Of a stretch of 39,569 bases of DNA, positions 16,907-23,548 are shown in pieces. The stretch is from JBCBKP01 sp038521625. GTDB taxonomy: Bacteria; Planctomycetota; Phycisphaerae; Phycisphaerales; UBA1924. The notes beneath the pieces were generated by a model. That model worked only from the letters and a program-made list of their open reading frames with translations, was not told where the DNA came from and did not search any database. A program made the position numbers and the translations under genes. Each line of letters starts with the position of its first letter. The first letter of the stretch is position 1. The stretch is from NCBI GenBank assembly GCA_038521625.1, contig JBCBKP010000031.1:1-39569 (forward strand). Direction: 5' to 3'.

Positions 16907-16975
16907 GTTGGTGGCGCGGTGGGATCGGGTTGGTGTCGTGAATGCGGACCGGAGTTGGTACGCCCGACTTGTCCG

Positions 16976-17004
16976 AACCCGTCACCCACGCTCCTGGCTC
17001 GAGG
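16976..17004. repeat. Dispersed 30-bp repeat, subtype A
   Basis: The copy opens AACCCGTCACCCACGCTCCT and ends GGCTCGAGG. Only a few positions differ from 15271-15300. It lies in the gap between the ATPase gene and tatD, in the same orientation as the other copies. Confidence 0.75.
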
Positions 17005-17015
17005 AACTCGGGGCG

Positions 17016-17057
17016 CGCCTGACGCCTGATGCCTGATGCCCGTTGCCCATTGCCCCT
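17016..17057. repeat. Heptamer repeat array at the tatD promoter
   Basis: Units include GCCTGAC, GCCTGAT, GCCTGAT, GCCCGTT, GCCCATT and GCCCCTC. The array ends 4 bp before the TACCCT box of tatD. The same family lies upstream of ruvC. Confidence 0.8.
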
Positions 17058-17061
17058 CCCC

Positions 17062-17067
17062 TACCCT
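17062..17067 (+). promoter_or_regulatory. Putative -10 box of tatD (leaderless)
   Basis: TACCCT ends 6 nt before the GTG at 17074. The intervening bases are pyrimidine-rich and carry no ribosome site. Confidence 0.5.
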
Positions 17068-17073
17068 GTCCCT

Positions 17074-17889
17074 GTGATCGACACACACTGCCATCTGACC
17101 TTCCCCGACTTCGCCGGGCGCGAGGCGAAGATCATGGACCGGGCCCGGGCCGCGGGCGTGGTCGGCGCGATCACGGTCTCGACGACGAGCGAGAATTGCA
17201 ACGACTGCCTGGCGCTCGCCGAGCGGCTCGAGAGCGTCTGGTGCACCTCGGGCGTGCACCCGCTGCACACGGCCGAGGACCCGCGGGACTACGCGAACCT
17301 GCGCCGTGTGGCCGAGCACGAGCGCTGCGTCGCGTGGGGCGAGCTGGGGCTCGACAGGCACTACGACGAGCCGGCGCTGGAGATCCAGCGCGAGGTCCTG
17401 GCCGAGCAGCTCGCGCTGATCGAGTCGGCGACGGACGACGGGCTGGTCAAGCCGGTCGTGGTGCACTGCCGCAAGGCGGTTCCAGAGCTGATCCCGGTCC
17501 TGCGTGCGTCGAGGATCGATCCCGCGCGGTTCGTGTTCCATTGCTTCACGGAGGCGCCGGAGGATGCCCGGGCGGTGCTCGACTTCGGCGCGATGATCTC
17601 GTTCACGGGGATCGTGACGTACAAGAACGCGCGGGAGGTCGCCGAGTCGGCGAGGCTCGTTCCCGACGACCGGATCATGGCCGAGACGGACGCGCCGTTC
17701 CTGCCGCCCGAGCCGGTCCGCGGCAAGCGGCCGTGCGTGCCGGCGTACGCGGCGCACACCGCGCGGTTCCTGGCGGAGCTTCGGGGCACGGCGTGGGGTG
17801 AGTTCGAGCGGATCATCGACGAGAACACCGAGCGGTTCTTCGGGATCCCGGTCTCGCGGCTCGGCGCAGCGGAGGGCTCGACGGCGTGA
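17074..17889 (+). CDS. tatD: TatD-family metal-dependent DNase
   Basis: TatD proteins are TIM-barrel metallohydrolases with 3'-5' exonuclease activity in DNA repair. From the GTG at 17074 the product is 271 aa, the usual length. Metal ligands visible are H5 and H7 (IDTHCHL), E90 (WGELGLD), H131 (VVHCRK), H156 (FHCFTE) and D206 (METDAPFL). The upstream in-frame ATG at 17029 would put heptamer repeat DNA in the protein and is rejected, because the family starts directly at the HxH strand. The stop overlaps the lgt GTG (GTGA), so tatD and lgt are probably cotranscribed. Confidence 0.92.
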   Translation: MIDTHCHLTFPDFAGREAKIMDRARAAGVVGAITVSTTSENCNDCLALAERLESVWCTSGVHPLHTAEDPRDYANLRRVAEHERCVAWGELGLDRHYDEPALEIQREVLAEQLALIESATDDGLVKPVVVHCRKAVPELIPVLRASRIDPARFVFHCFTEAPEDARAVLDFGAMISFTGIVTYKNAREVAESARLVPDDRIMAETDAPFLPPEPVRGKRPCVPAYAAHTARFLAELRGTAWGEFERIIDENTERFFGIPVSRLGAAEGSTA

Positions 17890-19076
17890 TTCCTGGGATC
17901 GATCCAACGCTGGCTGAGGCGTGGCTGCACGGCTGGTCGGAGGTCGTGTTCCGGATCCCGGTGCTGGGGTTCCCGATCCGCTGGTACGGGCTGAGCTACC
18001 TGGCGGGGTTCCTGGTCGCGTGGCTGGTGCTCAAGCGGCTGGCTCGGCGCGGGCTGATCATGATCCCCGAGTCGCGCGTGTCCGACGCGATCGTGCTGCT
18101 GGTCGCGGGCGTGATCGTTGGTGGGCGGCTCGGCTACTGCGTCTTCTACCAGCCGAGCCTGCTGATCAGCTTCGACGCCGGCTTCCCGTTCTGGGGTCTG
18201 CTCCGCACGACCGAGGGCGGGATGGCGAGCCACGGCGGGATGATCGGCGTGGTCCTCGCGTGTTGGTGGATCTCGCGCGGGTTCAAGGACGAGTCGGGCG
18301 TGCGCGTCGGATCGTGCCCGGTGCTGCACGTCGCGGACTCGATCGCGCTGGTGGCGCCGTTCGGGTTGTTCTTCGGGCGGGTGGCGAACTTTGTGAACGG
18401 GGAGCTGCTGGGCAGGATCGTGACGCCGGCCGCGAGCGGCGAGGCGGCGCCGTGGTGGTCGGTGAGGTACCCGCAGGAGGTCGTCAACCGCACCGAAGAG
18501 TGGCTGGCGAACACGACGCCGGCGCAGCAGGGCGAGGTGCTCGCGCTGCTGGAGGAGTTCGAGCCGGTCGCGCCGGGGGCGGACGTCGTCTTCCGCGAGC
18601 GGTTCGCGCTGCTGCTCGAGCGGTTCCAGACGGGTTCGTCAGAGGTTCGGGCGGTGATCGGCGCGCGGCTGGAGCCGCTGATCAACGCGCGGGCGCCGAG
18701 CCAGCTGCTGCAGGCCGCCGCGGAGGGCCTCGCGGTCGGCGTCGTGCTCTGGCTGGTCGCGATGAAGCCGCGGCGTGCGGGCGTGATCGGCGCGTGGTTC
18801 CTGATGGTGTACGGGGTCGGTCGGATCGCGACGGAGTTCGTGCGCCTGCCGGACACGCACTTCGCCGAGGGCGCCGAGCGTCTGCTCGGTCTCAGCCGCG
18901 GGCAGTGGCTGAGTGCGGCGATGGTGCTGGTCGGCGCCGGGCTGCTGGCGTTCGTGACGCGGCGTGCGTCGGAGACCTATCTCGGCTGGCGATCGGGTTC
19001 GTCAGCGCTTGCGTCCGGCGCCGAGGCGTCCGAGGCCGTAGGTGAGCCCGAAGCCGAGCGCGATCAGGCCGGCTGA
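17886..19076 (+). CDS. lgt: Prolipoprotein diacylglyceryl transferase
   Basis: Lgt attaches diacylglycerol from phosphatidylglycerol to the lipobox Cys of prelipoproteins in the inner membrane. The 396-aa product shows several membrane helices, FPIRWYGLSYLAGF, GGRLGYCVFYQP, the GGMASHGGMIG motif and the Lgt signature GRVANFVNGELLGR. About 90 charged, soluble residues (about 200-285, from PQEVVNRTEEW to APSQLLQ) are inserted before the final helices, so the protein is much longer than the usual 260-300 aa. The GTG start overlaps tatD. The last 75 nt overlap the convergent DUF368 gene, and that C-terminal tail is low-complexity. Substrates occur in the window: lipoproteins at 21197 and 26386. 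Confidence 0.94.
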   Translation: MIPGIDPTLAEAWLHGWSEVVFRIPVLGFPIRWYGLSYLAGFLVAWLVLKRLARRGLIMIPESRVSDAIVLLVAGVIVGGRLGYCVFYQPSLLISFDAGFPFWGLLRTTEGGMASHGGMIGVVLACWWISRGFKDESGVRVGSCPVLHVADSIALVAPFGLFFGRVANFVNGELLGRIVTPAASGEAAPWWSVRYPQEVVNRTEEWLANTTPAQQGEVLALLEEFEPVAPGADVVFRERFALLLERFQTGSSEVRAVIGARLEPLINARAPSQLLQAAAEGLAVGVVLWLVAMKPRRAGVIGAWFLMVYGVGRIATEFVRLPDTHFAEGAERLLGLSRGQWLSAAMVLVGAGLLAFVTRRASETYLGWRSGSSALASGAEASEAVGEPEAERDQAG

Positions 19077-20081
19077 GCCGGCGATCTGGACGGGGCCGGG
19101 CTCGAAGAAGGCCTCGTCCCACTTGCCGGGCTTCTCTCTGAGTTCTTCGACGTTCTCGGCGGTGACGAGGTCGCCGCTGGCGAGGATCATGCCGGGCTCG
19201 GGCTCGACGCCGGCGCGGAAGGGCCAGAGTCCGGCGGGCGCGGCGAGGAGCAGGCCGAGCAGGAATCCGAGGGTGGGCTTCTCGAGCCGGTGGAGCAGGA
19301 GCTTGAGGATGTTGCCGACGACGGCGACGCCCACGACGACGCCGATGCCGACGGGGATGACGACGCGCATGGTGTCGATGAGTGCGCCCGCGTCGGCGTC
19401 CTTGAGCGCGGTGACGGCGGACTTGATGGCCTCGATGATGGTCTCGTAGAGGCCGAGCAGGAGCAGGAGGTAGCCGCCGGAGACGCCGGGGAGGATCATG
19501 GCGCTGGCGCCGGCGATGCCGCCGACGGCGAGCATGACGACGCCGGGCTCGCCGCCGGCGCCCGCGACGCCGGTGGTCTGGATGAAGACGAGGCCGACCA
19601 TGGCGGCGACGCCGAGGATCAGGCCGGCGACGGCGCCGGCGCCGAAGGGTCGGACCATGGAGGCCATGAGCGGGGCGCCGCCGAGGGTAAGGCCGATGAA
19701 GAGGCTGTACATGCCCCAGCGGAACTCGGCGAGCCCGACGGAGACGATGCTGGCGCCGGCGCCGATGGCGACGACGGCGGCGCCGACGACGACCGCGAGC
19801 AGGAGGATGGCGGGGCGGCTGAAGCGGAGGCGCGAGAGGTCGCCGATGGCGTCGATGAAGGGCGTGTAGACGCCCGCGGCGACGAGCATGGTACCGCCGC
19901 TGATGCCCGGGACGAGGTTGGCGAGTCCCATGAGGGCGCCGCCGCCGGCGGCGCGGGCGAGGAAGCCGGGGGCGAGCGGCTTCGGCGCGGGTTGGGCTGT
20001 TGGCTCGGCGGGAGGCGGGGCCGGTGCCTGGGTTTGCTCGGGGGTGCCCTCGGGCCCGTCGCTGCGTGTGTCCTCGGCCAT
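19002..20081 (-). CDS. popT: DUF368 membrane protein, probable undecaprenyl-phosphate translocase (PopT)
   Basis: DUF368 proteins have been described as PopT, which return undecaprenyl phosphate, the carrier for peptidoglycan and glycan synthesis, across the inner membrane. The 359-aa product has a Pro/Gln-rich cytoplasmic N-terminus (about 1-40), then GGALMGLANLVPGISGGTML and a later parallel ILPGVSGGYLLLLLGLYE. These are the two inverted-repeat PGxSGG motifs of the family. At least eight hydrophobic segments follow. The ATG at 20081 has GGAGA 6-7 nt upstream. It is divergent from galE over an 84-bp gap and its 3' end overlaps lgt by 75 nt. Confidence 0.88.
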   Translation of the reverse strand: MAEDTRSDGPEGTPEQTQAPAPPPAEPTAQPAPKPLAPGFLARAAGGGALMGLANLVPGISGGTMLVAAGVYTPFIDAIGDLSRLRFSRPAILLLAVVVGAAVVAIGAGASIVSVGLAEFRWGMYSLFIGLTLGGAPLMASMVRPFGAGAVAGLILGVAAMVGLVFIQTTGVAGAGGEPGVVMLAVGGIAGASAMILPGVSGGYLLLLLGLYETIIEAIKSAVTALKDADAGALIDTMRVVIPVGIGVVVGVAVVGNILKLLLHRLEKPTLGFLLGLLLAAPAGLWPFRAGVEPEPGMILASGDLVTAENVEELREKPGKWDEAFFEPGPVQIAGSAGLIALGFGLTYGLGRLGAGRKR

Positions 20082-20120
20082 GGGGCGTCTCCGTGCGCGA
20101 ACCCTGCGCGAGGCGGACCG

Positions 20121-20126
20121 TATCAT
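20121..20126 (+). promoter_or_regulatory. Putative -10 box of galE
   Basis: TATCAT lies 39 nt before the galE ATG. Unlike the leaderless genes, this transcript would carry a leader with a good ribosome site, GGGAGGA (20154-20160). Confidence 0.4.
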
Positions 20127-20165
20127 CGCGCGTGAGTACGGGCGAGGATGCCCGGGAGGAAACGG

Positions 20166-21200
20166 ATGAACGTGCTCGTGACCGGCGGTGCCGGCTATAT
20201 CGGGTCGCACGCGGCCCAGAACCTGATCGCCGGCGGGCACGGCGTGCTTGTGGTCGACAATCTGTTCCGCGGGCACTCGGCGGCGGTCGAGCGTCTGCGC
20301 GGGTCTCTGGATGCGGAGGCGGCGGGCCGGCTGCGCTTCGCGGAGTGCGACATCGCGGACCGGGCGCGGTTGTCGGGGCTGATGAAGGAGCACGGGACCG
20401 AGGCGGTGATGCACTTCGCGGCGCACGCGTACGTCGGCGAGAGCATGACCGACGCGATCGGGTATCACCACAACAACACGGCGGCGGCGATCCAGCTGCT
20501 GGCGGCGGCGGACGAGAACGGGGTCGAGCGGTTCGTGTTCAGCTCGACGTGCGCGACGTACGGCGAGCCGGAGTCGATGCCGATCGTCGAGACGATGCCG
20601 CAGCGTCCGATCAACCCGTACGGGGTGAGCAAGCTGGCGTTCGAGCACGTGCTGTTCGACCACGCGGGGGCGTGCCGGCGGACGGGCAAGCCGTTCGGTT
20701 TCGCGGCGATGCGGTACTTCAACGTGGCGGGGGCGGATCCCTCGGGGGTGCTGGGCGAGTGGCACCGGCCGGAGACGCACCTGATCCCGATCGTGCTGGA
20801 GGTGGCGCTGGGTCGTCGCGAGAGGGTGACGATCTTCGGGGAGGACTACCCGACGGCGGACGGCACGTGCGTGCGGGACTACGTGCACGTCTCGGATCTG
20901 GTCGGGGCGCACGCCCTGGTTCTGGGGGAGCTGAGGGCGGGCGACGAGCGGACGTACAACATCGGGATCGGGCGCGGGTACTCGGTGCGTGAGGTGATCG
21001 AGGCGTGCCGTCGCGTGACGGGGCACGAGATCCCGGCGGCGCGGGGCGATCGGCGGCCGGGGGATCCTCCGGAGCTGTACGCGAACGCGACGAAGATCGA
21101 ATCGGAGCTTGGCTGGAGGGCCGGCTTCACCGATCTTGATGAGATCGTCAGAACGGCATGGAACTGGTACCGGGCCAACCCGAACGGATACGACGCGTGA
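20166..21200 (+). CDS. galE: UDP-glucose 4-epimerase
   Basis: GalE interconverts UDP-glucose and UDP-galactose for surface polysaccharide synthesis. The 344-aa short-chain dehydrogenase-like enzyme has the NAD-binding GGAGYIGSH at the N-terminus. Its catalytic set is SSTCATYG together with Y152 and K156 (NPYGVSK). FNVAGADPSG and a C-terminal DLDEIVRTAWNW follow. The ATG at 20166 is preferred over 20148 because GGGAGGA precedes it by 5 nt. The stop overlaps the GTG of the next lipoprotein gene. A related UDP-sugar 4-epimerase specificity cannot be excluded from sequence alone. Confidence 0.94.
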   Translation: MNVLVTGGAGYIGSHAAQNLIAGGHGVLVVDNLFRGHSAAVERLRGSLDAEAAGRLRFAECDIADRARLSGLMKEHGTEAVMHFAAHAYVGESMTDAIGYHHNNTAAAIQLLAAADENGVERFVFSSTCATYGEPESMPIVETMPQRPINPYGVSKLAFEHVLFDHAGACRRTGKPFGFAAMRYFNVAGADPSGVLGEWHRPETHLIPIVLEVALGRRERVTIFGEDYPTADGTCVRDYVHVSDLVGAHALVLGELRAGDERTYNIGIGRGYSVREVIEACRRVTGHEIPAARGDRRPGDPPELYANATKIESELGWRAGFTDLDEIVRTAWNWYRANPNGYDA

Positions 21201-22564
21201 TTCGGCGTGTGGCCATCGGGTTGTTGGCGTTGCTCGCGGGCGGGTGCACGGTCATCCAGCCGGCGGACCAGGCGGCGCGTGCTTGGGTGGCGCGTGCGGC
21301 GCCGGCGCTGGCCGAGCCGGTTCAGGGCGGCGAGGTCTCGTGGCCCGCGCGTTGGGGCGACGGGACGGCGGGGCTGGCGGAGGGCGGCGTCGGCGGCAAG
21401 GGCGTGATCGTCGAGCTGGAGGGCCCGGCGGAGGCGTGGCGCGGCGCGCGGCTCGGGCGATTCCATCACCTGCGAGCGGACGACGAGGACCGGGAGATGG
21501 TGGCGCGGCTGGCCTGGGGTCGCGAGACCGAGGCGGGGTACAGCTACAAGATGGAGGGGCCGAGCTCGTTCGTCTTCGTGCGTCGCGCCGAGGACGAGGC
21601 CGGCGGCGACGGGACGCCGGTGTTCAGCTTCGTGAGCGCGACGCCGACGGAAACGTCGCTGGCGACGGGCGTTCAGCGCGTCGAGGTGCAGCGGACGTGG
21701 TTCACGCTGAACGATCCGATCGGGCGCGACGCGCCCAGGGGACTGATCGTCTTCAACGTCGGGCTGTTCGGCGCGCCGGAGCCGGTGATCGACGACATGG
21801 TGCGGCGGCTGCGGGTCGGCGGCTGGGCGGTGCTGCGGATGCTGGCGCCGCCGTCGCGTCTGACCGAGCGCGTCGAGGTGGTGGTGGACGTCGCGGGCTC
21901 GCTGGAGGCCGAGGCGGAGCGGACGGCCGAGCTGCTGGATCAGCGGACGGCGGAGGCGGCGTACGCGGCGGAGGCGGCGCTGGCGCACACGCTCGCGCGG
22001 CGGCCCGAGCTGGCGCCCCTGCCGCGGGTGTTCATGGGCCTGAGCGCGGGGGCGATGACGGGCCCGGCGACGGTGGCGCGGATCCACGGGTCTGAGCTCG
22101 GTGCGGGCGCGGACGGTGGGCTGGGCGCTGGGTTGGGCGAGTTTGACGCGGCGGTGCTGATCGGCGGGGGCGCGGGGAACCTGTCGATCGCGGCGCGGAG
22201 CAGCTACGCGCCGTTCGTCGACGGCGTGATCTTCCGCTGGATGGGCGAGGACGGCGAGCTGAGCCGGCCGGGCCCGGTGGTGGAGCGGCTGGAGCGTCTG
22301 TACCTCGAGCACTCGACGCTGGACGCGTACCACACGGCCAGCGCGCTGGAGGGCGTGCCGACGCTGATGATCCACGCCTCGGGCGATACGGCGGTGCCGG
22401 CGGACTCGGGCGATCTGCTCTGGGAGCGGCTCGGCCGGCCGGAGCGTTGGGTGAGCCCGCTGGGCCACGCGGTGCTGTTCCTGACGATCAACCTGCGGAC
22501 GGGCGGGATCCTAGACTGGATCGACGAGACGCTCGAGGCCGAGAACGGCGAGCGGGGCGAGTAG
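21197..22564 (+). CDS. Lipoprotein with alpha/beta-hydrolase domain
   Basis: A 455-aa predicted lipoprotein. The signal is MIRRVAIGLLALLAGGC, with lipid-carrying C17. The C-terminal half is an alpha/beta hydrolase: nucleophile S283 in MGLSAGAM, D397 in ASGDTAVPADSG and H424 in PLGHAVLF. The first half (about 25-200) is unassigned and beta-rich. The GTG start at 21197 overlaps the galE stop and is preferred over the earlier in-frame ATG, which would spoil the signal peptide. It lies between galE and an unknown gene in an apparent operon. An acyl-ester or polysaccharide de-esterification role in the envelope is plausible, but the substrate is unknown. Confidence 0.82.
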   Translation: MIRRVAIGLLALLAGGCTVIQPADQAARAWVARAAPALAEPVQGGEVSWPARWGDGTAGLAEGGVGGKGVIVELEGPAEAWRGARLGRFHHLRADDEDREMVARLAWGRETEAGYSYKMEGPSSFVFVRRAEDEAGGDGTPVFSFVSATPTETSLATGVQRVEVQRTWFTLNDPIGRDAPRGLIVFNVGLFGAPEPVIDDMVRRLRVGGWAVLRMLAPPSRLTERVEVVVDVAGSLEAEAERTAELLDQRTAEAAYAAEAALAHTLARRPELAPLPRVFMGLSAGAMTGPATVARIHGSELGAGADGGLGAGLGEFDAAVLIGGGAGNLSIAARSSYAPFVDGVIFRWMGEDGELSRPGPVVERLERLYLEHSTLDAYHTASALEGVPTLMIHASGDTAVPADSGDLLWERLGRPERWVSPLGHAVLFLTINLRTGGILDWIDETLEAENGERGE

Positions 22565-22566
22565 CG

Positions 22567-23517
22567 ATGCTGACGCTCGCGATCAGCCCGTACCACCTGA
22601 CGACGCGTGAGCCGGCGGCGATGGCGGGTCTGCTGCTCGCGGATCACGCGGTGACGATCCTGCCGACGCCGCTGGGGGCGACGCGCGATCACACGCTGGA
22701 GATGTCGAGCGCCGCGGTTGGGCGTGCGGTGAGCGAGAGCCCGCGGTACCTCGACATGATGGAGTCTTGGTCGTGGTCGGAGGCGCTGTTCTCCGAGCGT
22801 CTGATCGGCTCGGTCTTCGAGGGCGAGGACGCGGCGGCGGACGTGATCGCGGCGAGCCGTCGGATCGAGGAGGACGACGCGCTGGCTCCGCTGCGTCCCT
22901 TGATGCGTCCGGGCGTGTTCGAGGACGAGCGTGTGTACCTCTCTGCGATCGCGAGCGACGTGCTGAAGGCGGGGCCGGACCCGGCGGTCTCGGTGCCGGT
23001 GGCGGCGGGGCTGGACGCGTTCGCGGCGCGGCACGGGCTGACGGTGGTGCGGGCGCACGCGAGCTCGGTCGCGCAGAAGCACGAGGCGCGGCTGGCGGAG
23101 ACCGGGTTCCGGTTCGTGATGCCGGCGCTGCTGCAGGCCTCGGCGGACCGGCTGCTGCTGGCGCGGGCGTTGCTCGAGGAGGAGCTGCTGGGGATGCGCG
23201 ACGCGATCCTCGACGCGCGGGAGACGGGCGACGCGGGGCCGATCGAGGCGGCGGCGGGCGCGTACGGCGCCGCGTTCGAGCGTGAGCGCGGCGACCTGAC
23301 CGCGCCGGCGGGGCGTGGGCAGGAGAACGAGGTCCGGCCGATCTGCGGGCTGGTGTCGGTCGCCGGCGTGACGCTGCCGTGCGGGGCGGTGCTGCGGTCG
23401 AGCGTCGAGGCGGCCGCCCGGATGCACGGGCGCGGGGGCGGGACCCCGGCGGTGATGGTCGAGGAGCTGTCGCAGCACTCGCTGGTGATCAAGCCGATCG
23501 GTCGCGGCGGGCGGTAG
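22567..23517 (+). CDS. Unknown conserved-looking protein, 316 aa
   Basis: Not recognised. Soluble, with no signal peptide or transmembrane segment. Alternating hydrophobic strands and acidic helices include VTILPTPLGATRDH near the N-terminus, a long helical middle (VMPALLQASADRLLLARALLEEE), and a distinctive C-terminal GLVSVAGVTLPCGAVLR followed by VMVEELSQHSLVIKPIG. It begins 2 nt after the lipoprotein stop and has only a weak ribosome site, so it is coupled to galE and the hydrolase. Codon use matches the neighbours, so there is no sign of recent transfer. It could act with the hydrolase, but nothing in the sequence names the function. Confidence 0.75.
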   Translation: MLTLAISPYHLTTREPAAMAGLLLADHAVTILPTPLGATRDHTLEMSSAAVGRAVSESPRYLDMMESWSWSEALFSERLIGSVFEGEDAAADVIAASRRIEEDDALAPLRPLMRPGVFEDERVYLSAIASDVLKAGPDPAVSVPVAAGLDAFAARHGLTVVRAHASSVAQKHEARLAETGFRFVMPALLQASADRLLLARALLEEELLGMRDAILDARETGDAGPIEAAAGAYGAAFERERGDLTAPAGRGQENEVRPICGLVSVAGVTLPCGAVLRSSVEAAARMHGRGGGTPAVMVEELSQHSLVIKPIGRGGR

Positions 23518-23537
23518 GACGGCGCGCGGCGCGGCCG

Positions 23538-23543
23538 TACCCT
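23538..23543 (+). promoter_or_regulatory. Putative -10 box of the YyaL gene (leaderless)
   Basis: TACCCT ends 5 nt before the ATG at 23549. No Shine-Dalgarno between. The gene follows a 31-nt gap after the previous stop, so it can be read both independently and by read-through. Confidence 0.5.
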
Positions 23544-23548
23544 CGGTC

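Noticed and set aside
17029..17073. TatD start at ATG 17029
   Set aside because: The extra residues come from heptamer repeat DNA and a -10-like box lies downstream of that ATG.
16813..17907. Minus-strand ORF opposite tatD with Arg/Pro-rich product
   Set aside because: A shadow of tatD, whose metal ligands are clear. The minus frame has no domain.
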